Of a DNA stretch of 31,070 nucleotides, positions 7,714 through 15,520 are shown one piece after another. Under the pieces are notes generated by a model, which made no database searches, had not been told where the DNA came from, and saw only the letters and a list, made by a program, of their open reading frames with translations. Position numbers and translations under genes: made by a program. Source of the stretch: Candidatus Saccharibacteria bacterium UBA6575 (lineage in GTDB: Bacteria; Patescibacteriota; Saccharimonadia; Saccharimonadales; Saccharimonadaceae); the NCBI GenBank assembly GCA_002434005.1, contig DJJF01000009.1:1-31070 (forward strand), read 5' to 3'. Within the stretch, counting starts at the first letter, position 1; each line of letters starts with the position of its first letter.

Positions 7714-7731
7714 TGTGTACTAAGTAATTCG

Positions 7732-7756
7732 TCCGGGCGTTTTCCCCGGATATAAT
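7732..7756 (+). promoter_or_regulatory. GC-rich hairpin abutting the infB -10 box
   Basis: TCCGGG (7732-7737) pairs with CCCGGA (7745-7750), and a consensus TATAAT begins at the next base (7751-7756). The hairpin has no T-tract of its own. It may slow rpsA transcripts, or simply be promoter DNA. A Shine-Dalgarno site (AAAGGAAA) precedes the infB ATG. Confidence 0.5.
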
Positions 7757-7775
7757 CCAGAAAGGAAACGCCGAA

Positions 7776-9575
7776 ATGGCCGATAAAACTCCAGACACCG
7801 CAGCCGAAAACGTTCAGAAGGTCATTCAAGTTGCCGGTAGTATTACCGTTGGTGAACTCGCCGAACTATTAAACTTGTCGGTCACCACATTGATCGGTGA
7901 ACTGTTCAAGAACGGTATCATCGCAACGATCAACCAAAAGATCGATTTTGAAACAGCGACTATCATCGTTGAGGAACTTGGTCTCGATGTCGTACTTGAA
8001 AAGAAGGAAGTCGCCACCGGGCCAACCCGCGAAGAGCACACTCTGAGCGACAAAGCAGTGGAACGTCCACCAATTGTTGCTGTTATGGGTCACGTCGACC
8101 ATGGTAAAACCTCTCTTCTCGATGCGATTCTTGAAACCAAGACCGTTGAAGGTGAAGCTGGCGGTATTACGCAGCATATCTCCGCATATCAGGTAGAAAA
8201 GGGTGGCCGTAAGATTACTTTGCTTGATACTCCGGGGCACGAAGCCTTTGCGGCACTGCGTCAACACGGCGCGACTCTAACCGACGTAGTTGTTATTGTC
8301 GTGGCTGCCGACGACGGTGTGAAGCCACAAACGATCGAAGCGATTCGATTTGCCCGCGAAGCCAACGCCAAGATTGTGGTCGCCATTAACAAGATGGACA
8401 AAGAGACCGCCAATCCGCAACTCGTAAAGACCCAGCTAGCAACTGAACACAATCTCAATCCAGAAGAGTGGGGCGGGGATGTGATCATGGTAGAAGTATC
8501 GGCAAAAACCGGTGCTGGACTAGATAAACTACTCGAAAACGTGCTGTTAGTGGCAGACATCGAAGAGCTAAAAGCCGATGAGCATGTGCCTGCAAAGGGA
8601 CTCGTGATTGAAGCCCACATGGAAACAGGTCGCGGTTCTGTGGTTGGCCTATTGGTAGAACACGGTAAATTACATCCTGGTCAATTCCTGGTTGCCGGTA
8701 CAAGTTACGGCAAAATTCGTACGCTACTTGATTTTAAAGGTGCGGCGCTCAAAGAAGCCGGCCCATCAACCCCAGTCACTGTTACCGGATTTAAAGACCT
8801 GCCGCAATTCGGTGATGAATTCGGTCTTGTGAAGAGCGAAAAAGAAGCTCGCCAAGCCACGGTTGCAAACCGATTGGAGCGCGAACGTCAGGCTGCCGAG
8901 ACCAATGTAACAGGCGCTGACATCCTAAAACTCATGAGCCAAAAACAAGAAGCCGCCGATTTCAACGTGATCGTAAAAGCCGACGTACAGGGTTCATTAA
9001 CTTCTGTTATGGATAGCTTGCGCCTGATTGATACGCAGGGAGCGGTAACGCTTCGTATCGTTGGCTCTGGAGTTGGTAATATTTCCGAGAATGACGTACA
9101 TCTAGCTGCAACTGAAGGCACGGTCATTTATGGTTTCAATGTTGATCTACCACCGGCCGTTAAGCGCCAAGCCGCCCGCGATAAGGTGGAAGTTCGCATG
9201 TACAAGGTGATTTACGAATTGCTCGATAACGCCAAAGAAAGCATGGAAGCCTTAATTGCGCCAGAAGTGGTAGAAACCGTCACTGGTGGTCTCACGATCA
9301 AGGGTGTATTCCGTACGCTGAAAGACGAAGTTATCTGTGGTGGTGAAGTAACCAGTGGTAAGATTGTGCCTGGTGTTATGGCGCGCGTTACCCGCAAAGA
9401 CGAAGTGTTAGCTGAGGTAGAAGTTACCAAGGTGCAGCGCAATCAGGTAGAAGCAAAAGAAGTGTTCGAAGGCGACATGTGCGGCCTAAGTCTCAAGACG
9501 AACAAAAAACTTGTTCTTGAGCTCGAAGACAAACTCGAATTCTTTACCCGTGAACTCGTAAAGAAAACCCTGTAA
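7776..9575 (+). CDS. infB: Translation initiation factor IF-2
   Basis: This 599-residue GTPase brings initiator tRNA to the ribosome. It has a short N-terminal IF2-N domain (about residues 18-70). The G domain has GHVDHGKT (105-112), DTPGHEAF and NKMD, and domains II-IV follow to the conserved C2 end. It lacks the long charged N-terminal extension seen in many bacteria, giving one of the shorter IF-2 forms. It lies about 60 nt after rpsA, with its own -10 box. Confidence 0.97.
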   Translation: MADKTPDTAAENVQKVIQVAGSITVGELAELLNLSVTTLIGELFKNGIIATINQKIDFETATIIVEELGLDVVLEKKEVATGPTREEHTLSDKAVERPPIVAVMGHVDHGKTSLLDAILETKTVEGEAGGITQHISAYQVEKGGRKITLLDTPGHEAFAALRQHGATLTDVVVIVVAADDGVKPQTIEAIRFAREANAKIVVAINKMDKETANPQLVKTQLATEHNLNPEEWGGDVIMVEVSAKTGAGLDKLLENVLLVADIEELKADEHVPAKGLVIEAHMETGRGSVVGLLVEHGKLHPGQFLVAGTSYGKIRTLLDFKGAALKEAGPSTPVTVTGFKDLPQFGDEFGLVKSEKEARQATVANRLERERQAAETNVTGADILKLMSQKQEAADFNVIVKADVQGSLTSVMDSLRLIDTQGAVTLRIVGSGVGNISENDVHLAATEGTVIYGFNVDLPPAVKRQAARDKVEVRMYKVIYELLDNAKESMEALIAPEVVETVTGGLTIKGVFRTLKDEVICGGEVTSGKIVPGVMARVTRKDEVLAEVEVTKVQRNQVEAKEVFEGDMCGLSLKTNKKLVLELEDKLEFFTRELVKKTL

Positions 9576-9577
9576 TT

Positions 9578-9599
9578 AAAAAGACACCCAGTGCGGGTG
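9578..9599 (-). terminator. Terminator of the minus-strand 9679 gene
   Basis: Read on the minus strand, CACCC-GCACT-GGGTG is followed by TCTTTTTAATT. The T-run lies within a few bases of the infB stop codon. On the plus strand the hairpin has no T-tail, so the end of infB transcription is less clear. Confidence 0.75.
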
Positions 9600-9624
9600 C
9601 AGTAAAATATTGTGTTGAGCCCCG

Positions 9625-9666
9625 GTGGGACCGATCGGCGGACGTCTGTCCGTTTCACGGTCCCAC
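9625..9666 (-). terminator. Composite hairpin at the 3' end of the 9679 gene
   Basis: A 9-bp outer stem GTGGGACCG/CGGTCCCAC encloses an inner hairpin CGGAC-gtct-GTCCG (9639-9652). It lies between the gene's stop codon and the T-run terminator. It may protect the transcript's 3' end or act together with the terminator. Confidence 0.6.
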
Positions 9667-9678
9667 TCGGGAATCCCA

Positions 9679-10794
9679 TCAGGTGGCGATGCCAGCGGTG
9701 GTGCGGGCCTCGTTGATGCGCTTCAGCACCTCGTCCTTGCCGTGGATGCTGCGCTCGGTGGTGTAGGTCGACATGTAGCCGGCTGCGCTCTCGATCCGAA
9801 GAAGACTGTCGTCGAGCTTCGTGCCAACCTCACCCATGTCACGACGCATGGCCTTGATGAGCTTGCCGAGTTCAGCATGCCCTTCGATCTTGGAAGAGCG
9901 GGCCTTCGTCTTGAGCTTCTTGGTGGCCTCATCGATCTTGTCCAGGTGCTCGGCGAGCTTGTTCTTCCTTTTGGTGCTGAGCTTTTCGGCTGCTGCTTGG
10001 TCGGGCTTCTCGCCGAGGGCTGCTGCGTCCGTCTCCGACCGGAAGATGTCGGTGCCAACATCCTGTGACTCGTCCGCCTCTGACTCACCGTTGGGTGCGG
10101 CGCTCTCCGAAGGGTAGAACTGGTCTACGCTGCTCTTCGGTTGCGGCTCCTCGGGGGAGTCCAGCTGGGCATCGGTGTCGACATGACGACCGACGACCTC
10201 CGATTCGCCGCTGGCTGCGGTGGTCTCGGACTCGGTGTCCGAAAGCTCGTGTCGAGCGAGTCTCGCCCGAGTCTCCTCGTGAGCGAACTGCTCAGCGATG
10301 AGCTCCTGTTGGAGGTTGAGCTTTTCAGCTTCGAGCCTGCTGATGATCAGCTCGGCGTTGGACAGGTCCATCGGGTTGTCGGTCGACACCCTGGGTACGA
10401 GCGCGTCCTCCGGGCTGTCGAGCGCGATGTGCGTGCGCTCGTACAGGTGGTCGGTCGTGTCGGCCAAGAGCCAATGCAGCACCCCGGCTGCCTCGGCCTC
10501 GTCTGGAAAAGCGTCGGCGATGGACTTGCAGGTCATGTCGATCTGACCGATCACACTGCGACGAGCGGCCAGGAAGGCTTCGACAGCCTCCTTGACGCGC
10601 TGCTCATCGGCTTCCTTGGCCAGACGTTCATCTTCTTCGCGCTGTACTTCTCGCTGGCGCTCAGCCTCCTTGGCATCGCGCTCAGCTTGAGCTACCAGGG
10701 CTGCTGCAGCACGATCGCGCTCACGCTGTTCCTCGTTGATGATGTCGAGGTCGTTCTCGGGGTTGAATCCCTCGACCTCTTCCCTGAGTCCCAT
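9679..10794 (-). CDS. Coiled-coil protein in a GC-rich stand-alone cassette
   Basis: This 371-residue, very acidic and alanine-rich protein has no signal peptide or membrane segment. A strong coiled coil at about residues 20-75 (Glu/Arg/Ala repeats) is followed by a helical region (to about 185). An acidic, Ser/Glu-rich, probably disordered stretch (about 190-275) and a C-terminal helical region rich in lysine and glutamate come next. No family is recognised. Codon use is strongly G/C-ending, unlike infB and the 11074 gene beside it. GGAAGG stands before the ATG. Its promoter, about 190-nt structured leader and complex 3' hairpins suggest an independently transcribed insertion. A phage or actinobacterial origin is possible but unproven. 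Confidence 0.7.
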   Translation of the reverse strand: MGLREEVEGFNPENDLDIINEEQRERDRAAAALVAQAERDAKEAERQREVQREEDERLAKEADEQRVKEAVEAFLAARRSVIGQIDMTCKSIADAFPDEAEAAGVLHWLLADTTDHLYERTHIALDSPEDALVPRVSTDNPMDLSNAELIISRLEAEKLNLQQELIAEQFAHEETRARLARHELSDTESETTAASGESEVVGRHVDTDAQLDSPEEPQPKSSVDQFYPSESAAPNGESEADESQDVGTDIFRSETDAAALGEKPDQAAAEKLSTKRKNKLAEHLDKIDEATKKLKTKARSSKIEGHAELGKLIKAMRRDMGEVGTKLDDSLLRIESAAGYMSTYTTERSIHGKDEVLKRINEARTTAGIAT

Positions 10795-10985
10795 AGTGTT
10801 CCTTCCGATTGAACTTCGTCTGGCTCCATAATTGAAGCCAGCCTACCTCGGTCGTCACTTCAGCTGTTAGTGACGGGTAGGGAAGACAGGCCGTTGTAAA
10901 CCGCCGTTCATTCCTACTCATCACTGGTAATTCCTGATGAGATGTAAATGTTCGTACAAGGAGATATCTACCTCGACTCATACTG
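10795..10985 (-). promoter_or_regulatory. Long structured 5' leader of the coiled-coil gene
   Basis: The predicted leader is about 190 nt and holds at least three hairpins: CTCATC/GATGAG (10917-10941), CGTCACT/AGTGACG (10853-10875) and CTGGCT/AGCCAG (10820-10841). No open reading frame with support is seen in it. It could be a regulatory or stabilising RNA; no known riboswitch is recognised. Confidence 0.55.
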
Positions 10986-10991
10986 ACATAG

Positions 10992-11020
10992 ATATTAACA
11001 TTTTATTGTTAATCTGTCAA
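10992..11020 (-). promoter_or_regulatory. Near-consensus promoter of the coiled-coil gene
   Basis: On the minus strand TTGACA, a 17-bp spacer ending in TGT, and TAATAT. It is back to back with the plus-strand promoter at 11038. Confidence 0.8.
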
Positions 11021-11037
11021 TGAAGGGTTAATGTATA

Positions 11038-11066
11038 TTGACTTTTTATAGTGTTTATGCTAATAT
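11038..11066 (+). promoter_or_regulatory. Promoter of a leaderless transcript
   Basis: TTGACT (11038-11043), a 17-bp spacer ending in TGC, and TAATAT (11061-11066). The ATG at 11074 is 7 nt downstream, where transcription itself should begin. Confidence 0.8.
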
Positions 11067-11073
11067 AAATTAT

Positions 11074-12879
11074 ATGACAGAACGTCTTACTACTTCCGAG
11101 CAATTTAAAGCGCCTCGCATCGCCAATGCGCCTGATGCCTTACAGATTGAAACACTCGATAGTTTAGTAGGTCAGGGTGCGCTGATTGACGAAGAATATC
11201 GGAAAGCTCACCGAAAGCCTGACCGCATTGATGTACGCGTAAATCGTCGTAGCATCGTGACACAGATGCTCGAAGCAGAAGGTATACCAGTTGGTGAGAC
11301 GGCCGAGGAAAAAGCAGACTTTGAACACGCGTTCACTGTGTACATGATTGCGCTGAATAGCTCTCAAGAAGATTGGGTGAGGCCTGATAATGGCATACGC
11401 CCCCGTAACGCCACATACCAAAATGTAGCAGATTGGTATAAAGACCGCGCACCTCAAGAGATTGTGGCCGCATCTTCGGCGCAAGCCCGATTAGCCGAAC
11501 GACTCGAGCTACCTGCAGTATCTGAAGCTAGCCCAGTGATTGACGAAACGCCATATGATGAGCGTGACTTACGCGAATATGAGGCTGTTGCGAGAGAAGC
11601 AACCGCTGAGGATTTAGAGCGAACTCGTAAGAATCTTGCTGAAACCACTGCGAAACGCCAGGGCCGACTATGGGGCGGAAAAAAGGGCGATAATGAGATT
11701 AATCGTGCAGAATACGATCAAAGTATTCGAACGCTCGGTATTTTAACACTTGAAAGCGAACTGGCGTCGATTGACGACCCTACGCAACGGAATGCTCGTG
11801 TAATCGAGTTCTTATTCGATGAGCAGAAGAAGCTGCGTGATCTAACGACTGAAAAGCTTAAAGACTCAAAATTAGGCCGATATGTCGAGTGGATGAACAG
11901 CGGCGGTAAGCTCAAACGAATCGGTAAAGCCGGCTTAATAGGTGCTGCTGCGGCTGGTGCTGGCGCGATCGGTATGATTGCTGCACCTGCAGTTGGCGTA
12001 GGTGCCGGTATTGCTGGTGGTTTCGCCGTTGCAGCGAATCGTGCTGCTAAATTCGGCCGTGCCTATGCTCGATCTGATCGTGATCGCGGTATGGCAACAG
12101 CCGATGAAGCATACGGTGAAAATGCCGAAGATCTTACATATGACTCGACTCAAAACGAGTCAGCGGGCGACCATGTTCGTTTGATTGCAGATGCATTCGA
12201 TACAAAATTCGAAGAAGATACGAAGCGTGAACAGAAAAAGCGCCGTAGGGCTGTTGCACTCGGTGCTGTTGCTACAGCGGTTGGTACCGGTGTAGGTATA
12301 GGGATTGCATCTGCTATTTCACATGCCGACGAAATTAAGGATTTTGCTGCTGATACGTTCCACAGCTGGACCGGTGGATTGAACGTCGATCTTCCAAATA
12401 CTGAAGTGCCAACCCCAACGGTTGAAACTCTTGATATCAACGTTCCGGGGGCTGAAGCACCGAATAACGACGGTCTGAGCTTCGATCTAGACCGCGATGA
12501 TGACGGTACATTGAACCGTTTTGACACTTCGCCGGACGATGTAGAAGACCCAAGCCTAGACCGCGATGGTGACGGTATTCGTAATTGGAACGACGCCAAT
12601 CCGAACGATTCCACAATTACCACAAAACTATCTGATGTATCTGAGTCGGCTCGCTTTATTGTTCCCGAAGAAGGCGGATTCCAGACACTCAAGGAGCTAG
12701 GCATACCAGAGTATAAGCGTGAAGAAATCTGGGCTGATGCTGGCGCCAAGTTCCAAACACGCGGCCAGACGTATCTGATGAATGACGGAAAATTTGGCTG
12801 GAGCCGTGAGGGCCGTCTGTCAAACGACGACCTGCGCGTACTTGTAGATGCTGCCGCTCGTCACGGCGTCAAGCTTTAG
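11074..12879 (+). CDS. Large membrane protein with calcium-type DxDxDG repeats
   Basis: This 601-residue protein starts with a charged, mainly helical cytoplasmic-looking part (about 1-290). Two Gly/Ala-rich hydrophobic segments follow, at about 295-325 and 395-420, separated by a charged loop. After these comes a Pro/Thr-rich linker and two thrombospondin type 3-like calcium loops, DRDDDGTLNRFDTSPDD and DRDGDGIRNWNDANPND. The C-terminal 80 residues form a compact unknown domain. No family is recognised. The likely topology puts the calcium repeats outside the cell. The ATG at 11074 is chosen because a promoter -10 box ends 7 nt before it; an upstream ATG at 11038 lies inside the promoter. 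Confidence 0.75.
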   Translation: MTERLTTSEQFKAPRIANAPDALQIETLDSLVGQGALIDEEYRKAHRKPDRIDVRVNRRSIVTQMLEAEGIPVGETAEEKADFEHAFTVYMIALNSSQEDWVRPDNGIRPRNATYQNVADWYKDRAPQEIVAASSAQARLAERLELPAVSEASPVIDETPYDERDLREYEAVAREATAEDLERTRKNLAETTAKRQGRLWGGKKGDNEINRAEYDQSIRTLGILTLESELASIDDPTQRNARVIEFLFDEQKKLRDLTTEKLKDSKLGRYVEWMNSGGKLKRIGKAGLIGAAAAGAGAIGMIAAPAVGVGAGIAGGFAVAANRAAKFGRAYARSDRDRGMATADEAYGENAEDLTYDSTQNESAGDHVRLIADAFDTKFEEDTKREQKKRRRAVALGAVATAVGTGVGIGIASAISHADEIKDFAADTFHSWTGGLNVDLPNTEVPTPTVETLDINVPGAEAPNNDGLSFDLDRDDDGTLNRFDTSPDDVEDPSLDRDGDGIRNWNDANPNDSTITTKLSDVSESARFIVPEEGGFQTLKELGIPEYKREEIWADAGAKFQTRGQTYLMNDGKFGWSREGRLSNDDLRVLVDAAARHGVKL

Positions 12880-12900
12880 GGCCCATCCGAGAGACCCTCT

Positions 12901-12936
12901 GTTTACTTGCACTTGTACGGTATAATGGAAGTAAAC
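12901..12936 (+). promoter_or_regulatory. -10 box inside a GTTTAC/GTAAAC inverted repeat
   Basis: TATAAT (12921-12926) lies between GTTTAC (12901-12906) and GTAAAC (12931-12936). No good -35 box is seen, so an activator or the repeat itself may matter. AAAGG precedes the ATG at 12959. Confidence 0.45.
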
Positions 12937-12958
12937 GACGTATAGATAAAGGATATCC

Positions 12959-13507
12959 ATGTTTCGACTCGACGATCAATTCCTAAAAGACATCGGCTTG
13001 GACGGACTGCCAGAAGAGCAGAAGAAACCGTTTTTGCAGCATATTTATAGTGAACTTGAACTTCGAGTTGGTACACGGCTTTCAGACGGTTTGAGCGATG
13101 CGCAGCTCGAGGAATTCGAGAAGATCATCGACCGTGATGAAGAAAAAATCCAGAGCTGGCTTGCGGAACATGCGCCGACCTACATGCAGGAAGAAGCATT
13201 CGGTAAGCTGCAGCAGGCAACCGGCCTTGAATCGAACGATCCTCGACTTGTAGCTGAATATACCGCAACTAAATGGCTTGAAGTAAATCGCCCTGATTAC
13301 CGCCAAGTCGTTGCTGCTGTCCTTGATGAACTTAAGCGTGAGATTATGAGTAATCGCGATGCGATTTTAGGAGGTATGAGTGAAGCACAGGCTCAGGCAG
13401 CGCCACAACCTGCAACACCTCCAATGCCAGATTTCCCGCAAAACAGCGGGGCTCAGCCACCTGTAGATCCAGGTGAAGCGCCAGAATACCCACCGCGAGC
13501 AGCGTAA
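12959..13507 (+). CDS. Helical protein with proline-rich tail (DUF5663-like)
   Basis: This 182-residue protein has a helical, acidic N-terminal part (about 1-75) starting MFRLDDQFLKDIGLDGL. A second helical region (about 78-135) and a Pro/Ala/Gln-rich, probably disordered tail follow. The N-terminus resembles the DUF5663 family found in candidate-phyla bacteria; this is from memory. There is no signal peptide or membrane segment. Function is unknown. It converges with fmt, with 24 nt between the stops and no clear terminator. Confidence 0.7.
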   Translation: MFRLDDQFLKDIGLDGLPEEQKKPFLQHIYSELELRVGTRLSDGLSDAQLEEFEKIIDRDEEKIQSWLAEHAPTYMQEEAFGKLQQATGLESNDPRLVAEYTATKWLEVNRPDYRQVVAAVLDELKREIMSNRDAILGGMSEAQAQAAPQPATPPMPDFPQNSGAQPPVDPGEAPEYPPRAA

Positions 13508-13531
13508 GACATTTCTTAGATAAAGCGGATT

Positions 13532-14422
13532 TTACTTGAGATAGCCTTGTATGAAGGCATCGGCACTCATCGTCTTACCGCTTGGGCTGATCAGCTGATC
13601 GATTGAGAGATAGTCTTTCTTGAATGCTACGTCGAGAAGGGTTTTTTGTTTGGTTGAAACGTGAGCTTCGAGAATAATGATGTCGTGACCCTTGATATTG
13701 ATTCGGGCACGAGGGAAGGCTTTATATGCTCGGACTAAGCATTCAGCTTGTTCGGCGGTTTGAGATTGGGGACTAAGCACTGCGTCTTGTTTGGAAATAA
13801 GTTGGCAATAGGTTGCCTGCGAATCATCTTGTGGCTTTGCCTGGAGTGAGCCATCGAATATTTTTGGCAAGGTAGCAATAAGTTCAGTCGCAGCGAGCCC
13901 AGCTAATTTTTGGCTCAAATGAGGAGCTGCTTCGTACGTAGGTAAGTTGAACTCAACCTGGTGGTATACGGGCCCAGCGTCCATTTTAGCGCTTAAAGCC
14001 ATGATAGAAATGCCCGTTGATTCATCTCCGTTTGCGATAGCAGACTCTATTGGCGAAGGGCCGCGGTATTTTGGTAATAAACTTGGGTGGATGTTGATAA
14101 TACCAAATGGAAACAGATCGATGAGTTTTTGTGGCACAATTCTGCCGTAAGCAACCAACACACCGGCATCGGCACCGTATGCGGCTAATTCATCGTAAAT
14201 GTCCGTTGGGTTCTTTGGAGTGTGAACCGGAATGTTGTTCGCTCGCGCTAGTTCGGCTATTTCGAGCACTTTCTGCTTGCGAGACTTTGTACCTGCATCG
14301 TTCGAGACGACTGCTCTAATGTCGTAATCGGCATCGATGAGAGCTTTCAAAACCGGTGTTTCAGTGTGGTCCAGTCCGCTGACAAGCCGTTCGTTACCGA
14401 AGAAAACGATCTTACGACTCAT
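13532..14422 (-). CDS. fmt: Methionyl-tRNA formyltransferase
   Basis: This 296-residue enzyme formylates initiator Met-tRNA using 10-formyl-tetrahydrofolate. It shows the family start MSRKIVFFGN, the signature INIHPSLLPKYRG with catalytic N110 and H112, and D148 in AKMDAGP. The C-terminal OB-like tRNA-binding region is present but short. The ATG at 14422 is chosen for the conserved start; it overlaps the end of def by 11 nt, so the two are coupled. It is the last gene of the priA-pilin-def-fmt cluster. Confidence 0.95.
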   Translation of the reverse strand: MSRKIVFFGNERLVSGLDHTETPVLKALIDADYDIRAVVSNDAGTKSRKQKVLEIAELARANNIPVHTPKNPTDIYDELAAYGADAGVLVAYGRIVPQKLIDLFPFGIINIHPSLLPKYRGPSPIESAIANGDESTGISIMALSAKMDAGPVYHQVEFNLPTYEAAPHLSQKLAGLAATELIATLPKIFDGSLQAKPQDDSQATYCQLISKQDAVLSPQSQTAEQAECLVRAYKAFPRARINIKGHDIIILEAHVSTKQKTLLDVAFKKDYLSIDQLISPSGKTMSADAFIQGYLK

Positions 14423-14996
14423 CGTCGTCCCAAAGTTCGGCGTTGTTCTGAATGTGTTCAGCATAATCGAGTGGCTGTAGCTCACCTGATTCATCCAGTG
14501 CATAGAACGCACTGGCATCGTCTTTAATATGGTCAATGAAAACGATTCCGTTGGTATGATCAATTTCGTGCTGGATTACACGCGCCAGGAATCCTTCTGC
14601 TCTAAAACTGACCTCGCGACCTTGGTCGTCAAGCGCTCGAACTCGTATTTTTGTGTGGCGCGGAACTTTTCCGTACACATTTTTAATACTCAGGCAGCCT
14701 TCGTAGTCAGCCACTACATCACCTTCGTATTTGGCGATATATGGGTTGATAAGCACAGTAAATTCGCGGTTGCCTTTGTCCTCAAAGTCACTCCGTACTA
14801 TGACAACGCGTTCAAGACGGTCGATTTGAACGGCTGCTAGCGCGGCAGAAATTTCGTGCGGGCGTGAATCTTCCCAGTCGAGCGCAGCTGATGTCATGTC
14901 ATTGATCAGCTTAGCAGTCGTGTCATCCGGATGAATCTTCGAAGATTTTTGGCGAAGATGCGGATTCGGCAGGGTAATGATATCTTCTTTTTTCAT
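14412..14996 (-). CDS. def: Peptide deformylase
   Basis: This 194-residue metalloenzyme removes the N-formyl group from new proteins. Motif 2 is EGCLS (99-103; metal ligand C101) and motif 3 is QHEIDH (142-147; ligands H143, H147 and catalytic E144). Motif 1, usually GxGLAAxQ, is degenerate here (SAALAAVQ), with alanine for the conserved glycine. A longer acidic C-terminus ends the protein. It pairs with fmt and with map at 22779. Confidence 0.93.
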   Translation of the reverse strand: MKKEDIITLPNPHLRQKSSKIHPDDTTAKLINDMTSAALDWEDSRPHEISAALAAVQIDRLERVVIVRSDFEDKGNREFTVLINPYIAKYEGDVVADYEGCLSIKNVYGKVPRHTKIRVRALDDQGREVSFRAEGFLARVIQHEIDHTNGIVFIDHIKDDASAFYALDESGELQPLDYAEHIQNNAELWDDDES

Positions 14997-15034
14997 TACT
15001 CACCATTGTAACAAAGGGAGCACATCTGTTGCTA

Positions 15035-15511
15035 TTAAAAACCGCGATGCTCAGGGTTTCGTATGTAGATGGTTTGATTCTTAACGAAAGAATAGTAGGT
15101 GAGACTGTATGACTGACATTGGCCGGTTCCTTGGTCAAAGCCACTGCCGTCAGGATATGGCCATGTGGTAATGACATAGCCCTTGGTGCTACTTCCTGCG
15201 CCCCCGGCACTCCCGGTCAAGCCAACGATCCACGAGTCTTGATTCGATGATTGAAGTCCTTCGAGTGGAATTTCAAGGAGTGTCACACCGTTGGTACCAG
15301 CGACATCGGTGTAGCACGGGTAGTATCCGTTCTTTACTTTAAATATCTCAAGCTTTCTCTTGATCGTAGCGGTTTCGCTTGCCTTCTCGGAATCAATCGC
15401 TCGATCCTTTATGCCATTAAAGGCGACGACAGTTATAGCGGCCAATATGGCGATAACCACGATAACAATGAGTAATTCAACAATCGTGAAACCGCTTTTG
15501 CTTTTATTCAT
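15035..15511 (-). CDS. Type IV prepilin-like protein
   Basis: This 158-residue protein has a short basic leader ending at G7, then the prepilin motif FTIVELL with glutamate at position 5 of the mature protein. A hydrophobic N-terminal helix of about 20 residues follows. The C-terminal domain has two cysteines that may form a disulfide. Prepilin peptidase would cut after G7. The protein would be a major or minor pilin or pseudopilin. It is placed between priA and def, 9 nt after priA, where pilin genes are not usually found. Confidence 0.88.
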   Translation of the reverse strand: MNKSKSGFTIVELLIVIVVIAILAAITVVAFNGIKDRAIDSEKASETATIKRKLEIFKVKNGYYPCYTDVAGTNGVTLLEIPLEGLQSSNQDSWIVGLTGSAGGAGSSTKGYVITTWPYPDGSGFDQGTGQCQSYSLTYYSFVKNQTIYIRNPEHRGF

Positions 15512-15520
15512 TAGCTATAA

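Noticed and set aside
9625..9666. Considered as a tRNA-like or CRISPR repeat structure
   Set aside because: It has no cloverleaf features and no repeated unit; it fits a composite 3' hairpin better. No CRISPR-like repeat array was seen anywhere in the window.
10141..10812. Plus-strand frame of 223 codons opposite the coiled-coil gene
   Set aside because: It is the shadow of a GC-rich gene on the other strand. The minus-strand frame has the promoter, ribosome site, coiled-coil pattern and terminators.
12150..12749. Minus-strand frame of 199 codons
   Set aside because: It is antisense to the 601-residue protein, Ser/Arg-rich and without any start signal.
13532..14563. fmt read as 343 residues from 14563
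   Set aside because: The first 47 residues lie within def and are not like the family; the conserved start MSRKIVFFG lies at 14422.
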